Shown here: piece by piece, positions 35,211 through 47,400 of the stretch | Position numbering within the stretch: position 1 is the stretch's first letter | How the letters are laid out: each line of letters opens with the position of its first letter | Assembly: GCF_030272615.1 (NCBI RefSeq) | Contig: NC_081411.1 | Location: 37,856,640-37,920,639 of the forward strand | Direction: 5' to 3' | DNA length: 64,000 nt | DNA from: Cryptomeria japonica | Lineage: Eukaryota; Streptophyta; Pinopsida; Cupressales; Cupressaceae | Position numbers and translations under genes: made by a program | Notes under the pieces: generated by a model | Told to the model about the DNA's origin: nothing | Seen by the model: only the letters and a program-made list of their open reading frames with translations | The model's database searches: none

Positions 35211-37090
35211 TAGATGTATAAAAATGACCACTTTCCTAAATGAATATTAAATGTTCATTTTGTTCTCATTCCACTATTTAGTTAAATCTAATTTAACTAA
35301 ATCATCCACATTCATCTATTTGATTAAATAAGTTATTCAATTTATTTAATTAAATTCACCTAGGCCTTTCATATCATTTAATTGAATAAATCACTTCATT
35401 TAATTAAATCCCCTCTCTCATTTTAATTAAATTGTTCACTTCAAATAAATAAATCTAGTTTATTTAAATCCCCCACTTGCATCTATTTTGTTGAAATAAA
35501 GAAATTTATTTTAATTAAAATTACCCTCCATCCACTTGCATTCTCCTACATTTCCCACTTGCCTCCTAACCATCTTTCTAGATTCTTTTAGAACCCATCT
35601 AATCCTAATCAATTAGCCTAAACCCTTCAATTATCCCCTTTCCCTAAATTTGAGGCTGTCACTTCTCAAATTTGGAGGAAAGTCTTCCAAAGGCATTAAA
35701 GCCTTTTTGTCTTCAACAAGCTAACTTGTTGAGTTCCCCCAAATTCGAAAGGGCTCTTACAAATTTGTCCCCAAAGTCTTCCAAACCATTAATGGTTAAC
35801 TAACCCTTTTGCCATGGGTAGAGACTTTTTGCCTAACTCAACCTTCATCTAACCGAAGGGTCTCATCAAGCATTCATGGCTTTACCCTTGGTTATCCATT
35901 TAACCATTGCATAAGAGTTTACCCTTTGGGTAAAAGTTTTATCCAATGGGTAATCTTAGCCTAACCTTAACCCTTACCTTCTAAGGTAACCATGAGGTCT
36001 TCTCAAGCATTTAATGCTTCTTACATTTCATTGGTGAGAATTGTAAACATAGATTGATAACTTTCAATCCCGACCCTTGATAGGATCATCCAATCTTGAC
36101 CCTTCATTGCCCCGTTTTTCCTATAAATAGAGCCCTTCTTCTATTATTCTAAGATCCAAGTCTTTAGCATCAAACTTATAGACATTTTGTTAAGCATCTA
36201 AATCATCTTTATATAGCATTTAGCCTCTCTTTGATAGAAATAATCATAACATCTTTATTTGTATAATCATGGTAGACTAGTATGATATGCTAGGATAGTT
36301 TTTCTACTAGTCCTTTCATCTTATCATCATATGCATGCTAGTTTAGTTCATCTTTTTATTAACATCATGTATATTAGGATTGCATTCATGTTAGATTGAT
36401 TAAAGCATCCCTCATTCTCATGGTTATCATCCCTAAGTCACTTTGCTCAGTGATCTGAGAGAAAAGGAATTGGCTTAAGGGTTCTTATGAGAGAGAATAA
36501 TGGAACATCTCTTGGGAAGTTGAGCTATTCCATATAGCTCCATAACTTGCACCAAGAGTCTCATTGGTGTGTGGACTAGTTATGATTTCGTAATTTTTGT
36601 TAAATTGCACCACTTTTCCTGCATACAATATACATATACATACATGATATACATGAGTTATCATACAACATCTTGACCTTGAGGAAAGATAAACTACCTT
36701 GTATTTTGTGCTTATTATCCTTGGGTTTCTTCCTCGATTAGGGGCTAAGTCCTTGTGATAACGTACTCCCTCTCTTCTCTCTCTCTTGGGTGTATTCTAA
36801 CTTAATGAAATTTCTCCCAATAAGGTGTGCACGATCGCTTTAATGTGGGGGCACACACTTCGCTCATATTTTCCTTCTTGAAACTTAGAATTATTTAGTG
36901 AACTTGGCTTTGCTTCATAATTTCGGTATCTTTTTCGTGACTCATAGTGAGGGGAACCTTGCCACTTCCAGTTATGGTTTTCCCCTCTTGATCTTCCCTT
37001 TTACTTTGTCAATCAAAGTCGTAAGATCCTAAGTTCACTGGGGGCTTGGTGCATCTTGCCTTCTTGACATGGTAGAAGTCTTTCAATCTT
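35211..37090 (+). repeat. Tat 3' LTR (right end approximate)
   Basis: Begins TGTAGATGTATAAAAATG right after a polypurine tract. U3 carries an AT-rich block (35275-35520) of TTTAATTAAAT palindromes. TATA box CTATAAATAG at 36121-36130 followed by a GC-richer leader. The right end is not marked by a clear CA plus target duplication; by 37093 the text matches the GP1/GP2 internal region (TTGTACTTTAG ... CGCTAAAGTGGGGGCTAAA), so the LTR must end before that. Confidence 0.65.
36121..36130 (+). promoter_or_regulatory. TATA box of Tat LTR
   Basis: CTATAAATAG preceded by CCGTTTTTC and followed by AGCCCTTCTTC, a strong plant core-promoter context about 910 bp into the LTR. Confidence 0.7.
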
Positions 37091-37154
37091 GTTTCCTTGT
37101 ACTTTAGTGATAGTATTGGCGTACACTTATACTCCCGCTAAAGTGGGGGCTAAA
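37091..37154 (+). mobile_element. GP1 3' internal end with polypurine tract
   Basis: TTGTACTTTAG ... CGCTAAAGTGGGGGCTAAA, almost the same as the region before the GP2 3' LTR (minus strand, 57040-56975). The tract AAAGTGGGGGCTAAA (37140-37154) abuts the LTR. Confidence 0.7.
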
Positions 37155-38367
37155 TATAGTATCATAAAATTGTGACACTTTGAATTTTGACTATATTAGG
37201 GTCATCATGCATGCGAATCGAATCCCTAGGCCTGATCGGAGATAGGAGACTTGCTCAACACCTAAAAATTGCATCTTTCTTTCCCCCCGTAGTGCCTGAA
37301 CTACATCCTATCCTAGAAAAATGGGTAGGATAAGGACATGGCACCCCTATCCCCCCTAGAAAAGGGGCATGGCACCCTTGTCGCTGCCCTATTTTAGGGC
37401 AATACCCTTTCCAATTATGCCTTGGTGGTTGTGCATTGAGAAGGAAAACTCCCCCCATGTCATCTTGTGACGAAAAATTAGTCAATTAACCCTAATTGAC
37501 GAGTGTATAAGTCACATTTGCCCTCTTAATTGCACAAGTTCAAGAAGAGAAAAAATTGTATAAGCGATAAAGTGGGCATAAGTTCAATAATTCAAGCATT
37601 CCTTTCCAGCATTGAGCATTCTCAAGTCTCCCTTCAAGACTAGGTGTTGCATTGAAGTCAAGGATTCAACCATTGAAGAGGAGATCCCTTTTAACATTCA
37701 ATTCCACACAAGAAAATCTACCTACATTCTATCTACAACCTCCCTTGAGGTGATTTACATTTGAATCTTTCATTTACAATTACTTGCAAGTACTTTCTTT
37801 CATCATTTGGTTAATTCCAAAACTGGGGTTTGACCTGAAGGCAAAGCCCTAATCCCAACCTGTTTCCTTTCTTTTCTATGTGTAGGTTGCAAGTGCATAG
37901 TTGTACTTTCAAATTTGGACTCCATTTGAAGAGGCAGAGAAACTCTTTTCATTTTGCAGATTTTTTGGAGGACCATGTACGATTTCACCACGATCCAAAC
38001 AACTTTTTCTGAAATTCACAGGGCAGCTTTGTCTCGACATATTATTGCCAGATCCAGGTGCACAACTTCATCTTATGCTTCTATATCAAGTAATAATCAT
38101 ATCTTTGTCTCTTTTTCACTTGGTCATATGTACACAATTCAATCAATTCAAATTTCATTCCAGAAGAGGGGATTAACTTACCATTCTTACATCACTCAGA
38201 ATTCAATCTCCTTCTCTATAGGTTGAATCTAGTGCATTTTACCCCCTCTTATAATGTAATGTGTGAAAAGTGTTTGAAGGGAAATCTGAAGTGAAACTTT
38301 CATCTCTCCTTGGAGAAGCAAAGCTTTCCTCTAGATCTCACATTCGCTCATTTTTCCCAACATTACA
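37155..38367 (+). repeat. GP1 3' LTR
   Basis: Starts TATAGTATCATAAAATTG (TG mutated to TA) and ends CAACATTACA; about 1.2 kb; homologous along its length to 10434-11651 but in plus orientation. The next five bases are CATCT, the same target duplication as beside the other LTR. It contains the same GC-rich module (37318-37390). Confidence 0.85.
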
Positions 38368-38479
38368 CATCTTATGGGAGATTGTTAGTTGTCTTCCTTT
38401 GGGGGAGACTTGTTTGGCATTTCTTGGCACTTGGATGTTTTTCACATCTAGTGTTGCCATTAATTCCAGAGGGGGAGAT
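38368..38479 (+). other. Sirevirus serial polypurine tracts
   Basis: TATGGGAGATTG (38373-38384), TTTGGGGGAGACTTG (38398-38412) and CCAGAGGGGGAGATT (38466-38480) precede an LTR start. Read after the minus-strand text ending at 11657 it would complete a single Sirevirus 3' region. Confidence 0.6.
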
Positions 38480-39510
38480 TGTTGGCAAATTGGAGGACTT
38501 GATTATGTGTTGCATTGATGTTTTATAATTGATGGCAACACCGGTTGCTTTGGTTGTTTACCATTTTCTAGTAGCTTCTCGTAGAGTGGTTGGATTATGA
38601 TATTGATCCGGTATGCTCTAGTATGCTTTGGTTTGTGGAATTGCTTTGGATATATCACTCATTCTATTCAAATGTGTATCACAATCAGTTGGTTCAAGAT
38701 TTGATGACTCAAGAGCTATGATTTGTTCTAGTAAACCTTTTGGTCATCGGTAAGGGTTTTATCGACAGAGCATTGTTGAAGATCTTTTGATGCATGTGAT
38801 AAGTGGTTTTGGTGCGGCTTCTAGATAGATTTTGGGATGCTGTTGGTTATGTTGTTCTTGTTCCTATTGATCGGTGGTGTAATGCTATCTTACTCTGCTA
38901 GGTTATGGACCAGTTTATGTAACATGTTGGTGGATGATCCTGATGTGTTTTGAGTTGGATCTATTGATTGGATTATGTTGTTTCAATCTTAGGCCAACTT
39001 GGTTGATCATTGGATTGTGGGTTTTTTGTTATGAGTTTACTGTATTATCTTTTAGGTGGCCGACCCAATTATTTAGGTCCCAGGTTGGTATAAATATGAT
39101 GTAAGATCTCTTTGTAGATCATGGGCATTTGGGATATAGGATTATTTGTGTGCGAATAAGGCTGTAATTATATGCATAGGTTTTTGTTGATCATAGGTGA
39201 TCGAATTGGGTTGGTGAAAGAGGTTTAAGACCTCTGCTACTGAGCTTAACTAGAATTGTATTCAGGCATAGGAGATGCTATTCTTGTAGTTCACTCCTCT
39301 TTCTGGATTGTAGTATGGATTTATTTTGTAGTCAGTGAGGCTCTGTTTGTGATGAGCAATGCACTCCAGGTTGTTGGTCGTCCAGCATGTGCAACATGTG
39401 CAGACCCCTCTCTATGTAATCACATACTTACTACATAAGTATTATCTAACTATGGGTAGGCTTGCCACCATGGTTTTTCCCTTTACCGAGTTTTCCATGT
39501 ACAAATCTTG
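38480..39510 (+). repeat. Sirevirus 3' LTR, truncated on the right
   Basis: TGTTGGCAAATTGGAGG directly after a polypurine tract. TATA-like TATAAATAT at 39089-39097. CCACCATGGTTTTTCCC (39467-39483) matches the same region of the NA2 LTR, which there has about 190 bp more; here it is interrupted at 39511 by a CACTA-type end. Confidence 0.65.
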
Positions 39511-39720
39511 CACTAGTAGAAATATGGCCAATAAATGACGAGGTGACTAAACATTTTAGTCACGATAAGTAAAAATGACCAAATTTAGTCATTTTTTGCA
39601 ACACATCTATAAATGACTAAATAAATGACTAATTTGGTCATCAGGTAAGAAAACACAACTATAAATGACTAAATAAATGACTAATTTAGTCATCGGATAA
39701 GATCATAGAAATAATGTGGA
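39511..39720 (+). mobile_element. CACTA-type transposon terminus with subterminal repeats
   Basis: CACTAGTAGAAATATGGCC opens the segment, followed by repeated TGACTAAA / TTTAGTCA words: a perfect inverted pair GTGACTAAA / TTTAGTCAC (39543-39563) and two copies, 52 bp apart, of a unit containing AAATGACTAATTT (39607-39694). CACTA ends and dense subterminal repeats that bind transposase are typical of this superfamily. No transposase is seen downstream, and the other end is not certain. Confidence 0.55.
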
Positions 39721-42700
39721 ATCCATAACTCACGCATAGAAAGGTATTGTGTCCTGTGTTGAATAGTTGTCATGTTTGAAATTTAATTTTGAAAGTTAAT
39801 TTTGAAATTTCTTTCTCTGTGTTTTAGATTAGAACAATCCTACGCAACTTATAACTCACGCACCAACAGGTATTTACAGTTTGCCCTCTGTTGAATTGTT
39901 GTGTTTGTTTGAAAATTAATTTTGAAGTATGTGCCTTCTGAATGCTTCCACATCTTATGTACGTTGTTTACCAATTTTTAGTTGGTTCATTTTTTGTAGG
40001 GTTTGGTTAACACACATTCATAAACAATTTATCATCTTCTCCGCTTGATAACCTATCCACCAAGACAAATACACAGAATTTTCTATGACAAAATGAGCTC
40101 TCAGCTAGAATTTTTCCACGTTGGTGTGTCCATGTATGTGCTTGGAAGGATTGAATCGTTCTTTTCAATGTTGGGCAATACATTAATGCAGCTTCCTGGA
40201 TGAGTGAGAAAGGGGTTGGGTCCTGCAGGCTATTCCTAGCCTTGATCACAATCTCAAGCCCCTCTGGCTACCAAGTTTCACTGCTTCAATAGAATGTGAT
40301 ATCCTATGTCCCAAAAAACTACGAGCAAGGACACGGGTTGGGAAAGGATGGACGAGGCTCCTTTCACCCCATCGACGGGTCTGGTTAGGGACTTGGCTTC
40401 ATGGACCCCAATCAAGCCATATCTATTTTTAGCCGAAGTCAAAAGAATTGAGAGTGGATGGGAGAGATGGGGGCTGCCAAAACACAAATGCTATCAGGAA
40501 AAGTCACGCCTTTCTATAGCTACCCTTAGAATAGTAGATGCATGCATCCTGTAACAAAAAAAATATTGGCATTCTTGGTCTAAAATAATATGGGTAGAAA
40601 AACTATTGCACAAATTTCATACAAACAACTAAGACGAATTTTTTTGCAGGCACAATAGTACCTTAAATATTCTAGTAGGATATATATGGAAAGCATCAGA
40701 TCTACAAATTAAACATGTGGCCGATTGAAAGACTATGAGGAGAACCTCATTCGATGTGAACTCAAAAGTAGCAAATAAAGAACAAAATATAACTATTAAA
40801 TTTTCTACTTTTATGTATTTGGAGTGTGGTCCTTGTGGTAGCAAAATTTTTGTTCATTTCAAAAATTATTTTTTTGTTCTGTCTCAGAAATGGATGGAGT
40901 AGATGTTACAACTTATTCTTAGCATGGTTAGTATTATTGCATGGATTGTAGTTTAGAACAAGGGTTGCAATGCAGCTGGAGTTCTTGCATTTTGTCAAAA
41001 ATAGTAGAATTGTTCTAAGTTGGTGTATCATATTGTTATGCAATATCTAATGAAAAAATATACCAAACTATAATTTGCCTCTACATGACACTCACAATCT
41101 ACTTTAGACACTCTTGTCATAAATACATTCACAATTTAATAGTGAATTAAGTTTGATTGTGTTTCCAATAAAATTTTGTATTAAGAGGTCTATTTTTTAT
41201 AATTTTGTGTGGCATGTTTCCTATGAGCATTTATTCTAATTGAATAAATACAAAAGTATTCTACATGTTTCCAAAGGTAGCAATTTATCATACTTTTAAC
41301 TTGCATGCTGGATAACCAATGTTCGATATTCATTGTTTCTTCGAGAAAAAAAGTTGGCCCTTGTGAACAATGAATATAATACTTTGATGAGAATTCAACA
41401 AGAAAATTGGAAATAGTTTTTTATTGACCAACAAAAATGCTTGCTCCTCACATGCAACTAACCACTCTCCAAAAATGAGACTACTTTTAGAAACTCTACC
41501 AAGCATATTAAATAAGCTAAGGAATTTTTTTTTTTATTAATGATATTTCCCTTACATCTAAAGTACTTTGACACAGTTTAGAGCTGAAGGCAACCAAAAG
41601 TCAACCCTATGTGTTTAAAGAGTATGAAAATTGAGTACAAAAATGGTTTGCATCAAGGTAGATTATTTTGATGACCTTGTTGGATGACAAACATTCATAA
41701 CAAGTCAATGTTATTCTACTAAAATGCAACAATTGATTTTCCTTGTATTTGATCAGCTTAGAAACGTCAAAGTATATTACTTTAGATTTTTTTCCATGCC
41801 TTCAATCTCACAAAGTTTTATTCTTAATTTAAAATGAATTTCCTAAAAGCAACTTTCCCAAAAGAAGCAAAATAAAAGGCACGTTTCTTTATTGTATCAG
41901 CACAAACTATGGGTAATGTTGATGTATTTACTCTTTCTCTTGCATTTCTTGCCTGAACATTACAATATAGCCAACAGTCATGTGAGTAGATATACATTTG
42001 TACATTCATGAATAATATTTATGTAGATTCAAAGCATGCATTCATTTTCATAGTTCAATCAAAATGGTAGATTTAGGACATAAATGTACCACTATGCACC
42101 TAATGTGTATCACATCAAAACGGTTAAATCCCGTGGATGAAATTCAAACTCAAAGAAAATTGAAATTGGCCTGATACAAATAGGATCCATTGCTAGTTTC
42201 TATGTGCTATCAATATTCAATCTTATGTTTCATGCATAATTTACATTCAAAATATTTGGATACAACTCATTTATTCTTTGTTCATACTAACCATCAACTG
42301 CTGGAAATTTTAAGTCCACTCCTTAGAATGGATAGACTCGTTGGTGTTGCATGCTTCTTGCTCCCAGTCTATATGTGAAGCTATTAGGAACAATAAAATT
42401 GATTGTACAAAAATGGCACAAATGATTTCGAGCCAGTCACTCAAATGTCTATAAAAATGATGCATAAGCAACAAATTAAAATGCTAATAAGTAATATTCT
42501 ATTTATTTATTTGTGTTTTGCTTCCTTCCTACAGAGAGTCATGTGTTCTCTCTACTCTTGCTAAGAGGAATGGAACTATAAGCATTTGAAAAAGTCTCTC
42601 CAATATTTATAACTTTCGAAATTGCTTTATGTTCTAATATGTTGTAAATTGAAATACAACCAAGTCAAGTTTGTCAAGGAGAATAGTTTACATCTATGTA

Positions 42701-44779
42701 ACTGTTAGAATTCTAATGCATCATAGTATACAACTATGGAACAGTGAAATCTAGACAATGAGATATAATTTTGAGCTCAATGCCTACAATTCGTTAATTC
42801 CTAGAAATATATTATTAGCAATTTCTAGTTTCTAATAATACCTCATTCTGAATGAACAATTTTCAAATGAATAAGGTATCATTCTCATCTTTAGATATGA
42901 CTGTATCATTGCATGCCTTATAATGAATGTCATTTCCATTCTTTGAGGCTGCTCTTTCTTTTATGAATGCAATTCCCATTCTTTGAGGCTGCGCTTGCTC
43001 TTGTTTCAGATCTTTGTATTTTATTACAACTTTTACTGTTATTGTTGATCCTGCATTTGACTCAAAGTTGAGACTGCTTTGTGTTTGCTCATTACTGTTA
43101 TTCAAAGATCACCATCTCTACTCCTTTTGCATAAGAATCAAGGTCTAAGCCTATGATAACCAGCCACATACATCATAAGGACAGTAAAAAGAAGATAGTC
43201 GCATGCCACCAACACTATGAAGGAAAAAGAACGCTTTCAAGGAAGTAAAGTAATCAAATTTTGTGAGTACGAAAGTCTAGGAGTCGGTAAAAAGATACAT
43301 GGACACGAAATATAGTAAGATCACAGAGCATGTAAGATAAGACAATCCTTAAGGAATTCATTAAGAGCACATTCTTCATACACAATTATACACAGATTTC
43401 CCTAAGTAAACATTGCAACAATCACAATCACAAAGGTAGAGAAGGGTATACATAGTAAGTGGTATCCTCCTTGAACATAGCATTGACATGGACAACATGA
43501 AATCAAGCCAACATCATGTAAGATAGAGATGGCTATAATGGTCAGGGGAAATAGTGAATACATTAGCCTCATAACGGTCTACTAGTGGAAACACTTGGTA
43601 CGTCACTGTCAAAACATATAAAAGAATTATTTTGCAGTCCTATCTCAGAAAAGACAATCTTAGTTCAAAGGTAGTCACTAAAAACTCAGTTTTGCAGTCA
43701 TAGTAATACTACGGACAGCCAAATGATTCATGAAACCATGATCAAAAGCTCAAAAGGCAGATTTAAAGGAAAGTATAGTCCAATACTAGAACATTGTAAT
43801 GAAGTCCTTAACACTATCAAGGAAATAATAGTACTCACAAAGACCAACACAAAGCATACAAAATATAGAGCTTATGATAGTAAATATATACCTGTAGAAG
43901 CATAAGGAAGACCATGGGAGCAAGAACACCTAGAGAAGCATTCTCAGTGAGCAATGATCAAAATCAGTAAGAGAAGTGCTCATAGAGTCACGAAAGAGCA
44001 TCTCACTGCCAGCCAAGTTGTCAAAAGAGACTATCAAATACCTATTGAAGACCCACAACCCTAGTAGAGAATAAGCATCATATTTTTGTTAGGTATTATA
44101 ATGTTAAGAAATACAAAGTAAAGAAATTGCAATCCCAATGAAGAAACGCTATTTAGAAATCAATGATTATCATAGTGAACAATAAAACAAAGGAAAATCA
44201 CAGTCAAAAACTCCAAGAAGTCACAAACAGTGAATATGGAAAATATAGTGCAAGAAAGAATGAAATCATAACAGTGAATAGGTTACAAAGCAGTCCTAGG
44301 AATATAGAGAAGTCCAAACACACTGGACATCACAACTGAAACAGAGAGATTTGGGCATCATCATAGCCAATAATCAAAAGTACAGTCATAAGAGCAAAAG
44401 CGCAGTCTCAGACCTAAGATAATAGTGAGCAGGACCTAAAGATAGTTTTCCCCTTCCAAAGACTTGTAGCAGTTTTGAATGGAGATCATAGCAATGAAAG
44501 ATAGTTGTGCTCTTTGAAAGTGATTGTTGTTTCATTCATTGACCATTGAGGCTGCATTGTTTTTATATATGCCATTCACTGTTTGAAGAAATTTATTTGT
44601 ATCTTCTCTATGGACCGAGTCTAGAGTGTAAATAACCTTGTGATTGTGTCTCTTTCTCCGTGGCTATTGTATCTCTACACCTCTATGCACATCATTGCAT
44701 TTTCTACTATATTGTTGTCCTTAAAAAGACTTAGGACTAATATAATTGTATGTTAATCTTTCTAAGCCTAAAATAGACT
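39721..44779. other. About 5 kb without recognised genes
   Basis: AT-rich, noncoding. Points noted: a GC-richer island at 40190-40520 with short open frames on both strands but no family I recognise; a 16-bp word CATTCTTTGAGGCTGC repeated at about 42938 and 42977; a 60-codon open stretch (43723-43905) without any motif; LTR-like text near 44550-44770 (TTTTATATATGCC as a TATA). I assign none of these. Confidence 0.4.
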
Positions 44780-45432
44780 TGTTGTGACGTTTTCACACAT
44801 CACCCCATTACAAATGGAGACCCCCTTCTTTTTTAGGCCCTCCTGGTCTTTTGGCTTGCATTTTAAGGGTCTTTTCGCAGCAGTCTCATTAGTCTCTCTG
44901 CTTTGTAGGTGTTCAGGGGTCAGTTAGGTTTAATCTGCATCTCTGTCAAGCAAATTTTGTGAAGTCTAGGGCTCATTTTGTCCCTTTTTAGGGTTTCTAC
45001 CTTTTGTCCTAGATTTTAGGGGTTCCTGTTAGGGTTTTGGAAAACTGAACATACGACAAGAATCAGGACCCTTCAAGGGACCTCCCAGTGAAATTTGAGC
45101 CCAAACGGAGCAACTTTCTATTTTTAAAAAGTCCCTATTTTTTAGGGATTTTTTCGGGTCCCGAAATGTCATCATTTTGCCAAAAATCAAACTTACTATT
45201 TTTAGTAATTTCTATTTTTAGTAAGTTTCTATTTATAGTAAGTCATTACTGCACCCTATCTAGGGATCTAATGTTGACCCCTGGAAAGTTTCTATTTTTG
45301 GAAAATCAGTACTGGCAGGGTCAGTCAAACAAGGCAACAGGGATCAGGCATTCACAGACATTTCTAATTCGGAAAAGTCAGACAGCAGACAGAGAAAGCT
45401 AGAAATGGGTCAAGTATTGAAAATCCATGCCT

Positions 45433-46020
45433 AAAATGGAAAAGGCATTCACAGGAGGAAAAATCCATGAATCCATGGACATGGTGAAAATGCGCCCAAG
45501 ACTAGACTGGGGCACCAAAATGGAAAAGGCATTCACAGGTGGAAAAATCCGCGAGTCCATGGACATGGTGAAAATGCGCCCAAGACTGGACTGGGGCACC
45601 AAAATGGAAAAGGCATTCACAGGTGGAAAAATCTGCAAGTCCATGGAAAAAGTGAAAATGCGCCCAAGACTGGACTGGGGCGCCAAAATGGAAAAGGCAT
45701 TCACAGGAGGAAAAATCCATGAATCCATGGACATGGTGAAAATGTGCCCAAGACTGGACTAGGGTGCCAAAATGGAAAAGGCATTCACAGGTGGGAAAAT
45801 TCGTGAGTCCATGGACAAAGTGAAAATGCGCCCAAGACTGGACTAGGGCGCCAAAATGGAAAAGGCATTCACAGGTGGAAAAATCCACGATTCCATGGAC
45901 AAAGTGAAAATGTGCCCAAGACTGGACTAGGGCATCAAAATGGAAAAGGCATTCACAGGTGGAAAAATCCGTGAGTCCATGGACAGAGTGAAAATGCGCC
46001 CAAGTCTGGAGTTAGGCACT
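45433..46020 (+). repeat. Seven-copy 84-bp tandem array
   Basis: Units start at 45433, 45517, 45601, 45685, 45769, 45853 and 45937 with AAAATGGAAAAGGCATTCAC; an eighth diverges from 46021. The period is exactly 84 bp, so plus and minus frames stay open for several units (plus-strand unit KMEKAFTGGKIRESMD...). The plus frame is closed by TGG to TAG changes from the fourth unit (45763) on. Probably an LTR or leader minisatellite and not a gene. Confidence 0.9.
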
Positions 46021-47400
46021 AAAATGAGATTCCCAAGGAGAGAGGGAAATTCCATGAATCCTTGGCATGGCGAAAATTCTACCCAAGCTAAAAAAATTGA
46101 AATTTTGCCTAAGGCATGGAATCCAAGGAGTCAAGGAGGAATAAAAGACAAAATTCCCCTCAAGCGAATTTTTGAATTTGCTATTTTTAGACACCAAATC
46201 TTGACCAAGTGTGGAAAATTTTATAGATTCGGAATCGGGATGAAATTCCCCATCCAATGAACTCAACTCCTAAGTTTTAGGAAGATTCCTGAAAAATAGG
46301 GATGTTGAAAGAAGACATGGACAATTCACAAAACAATGAATTCCTTCCTCAGGAGGAATTTCCACCCCAGCCTTGTGGAGGGCGCTAGAATGAAGAATGC
46401 ATGGAGAAACAGGCAAATTACAATAGTCCTTGATCAAGGAATTTTAGTGCCCAAGTGAGAGAAGGAGCACCAGATAGAGGGATGCAAGGAATCCATGGAA
46501 TAAAATACCCAAGGATACTCTATCATCTCTTGAAAAACCACCACTTATGCTAAGGTTGCAAGAAGACTATATAGCAATTCTAAGGTTTCTTTGGTCAGGT
46601 CTTAACGTGTGGATAAGCTCAATGGGCGTTGTGATATGCTGGTAATACACAAAGGGACTTATGCTTGGCTCATTCAATTCACAATGGAAGTTTATCGTTT
46701 GTGGGTTTTGGATTGTGGACTTCAAGAAAATTGAAAAGGAGATATGGTTTAGAAATTCTAAACTATTCCTAAGAATTTAGGAGACAGTAAAGACTAGGTG
46801 AAACTAATAACAACACTTTGTTTCCCCACACTTAGGTCAACTACGCAAAGCATGTGCAATCTTCTAAGGTTGTTCTCAATATTTTCACACTTACAAATAA
46901 CACCAACAATTGAACAATATTACTCAAAGTAGAAGTTAAGCATCCACATTAAAAGCTTAGGCTAACTTTAAATATCGAATGAAAATCATCCATCCAACAA
47001 AAGTATGAGCAAAAAGTTTCACCAATCTAAACTATCAAATCTTTCATTCTTCTAACATACATGAAATAAAATCTAAACTCTTATGAGGGATAAGAACCAT
47101 GCCAACTCCAAAATAAAAGAGGTAATCACCATCAATTCGAACAATGCATTACTTATTACTTTGGCAATTGTATGCAACAATTGCTTATCTCAACATGTTT
47201 TGCAACATGCTCCCATGATTTACAAATGAGGAGTGAGTTCAATTTATAGGCTCCCCAATTACAATTAAATGGCCAGGATTGATTTCTAATCAACGGTCAA
47301 GATTAAAACAACCTAACCCTAATTAGGGTTTCCCAAAATAGATCAAATATCCGTCAGATGAGAGACAAGTGGCACAAGATGCTATCTTTTAGGATTGCAC
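46021..47400. other. Noncoding, decayed repeat then LTR-like DNA
   Basis: 46021-46500 keeps words of the 84-bp unit (CATGAATCC, GGCGAAAAT, GCCCAAG), so it is a decayed extension. 46560-47400 is AT-rich and includes a minus-strand TATA at 47250-47241. No gene seen. Confidence 0.4.

Noticed and set aside
42863-43105. 80-codon minus-strand open frame
   Set aside because: Partly made of a duplicated 16-bp word; no recognised family and no conserved context.
43578-43587. TCTACTAGTG as the right end of the CACTA element starting at 39511
   Set aside because: Ten bases match the inverted terminus, but the flanking 3 bases (GAA) do not match TTG on the left, there are no TGACTAAA subterminal words, and the interrupted LTR does not resume after it.
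45399-45888. Minus-strand open frames across the 84-bp array as genes
   Set aside because: They are open because the period is a multiple of three; no motif, and the array is noncoding in character.
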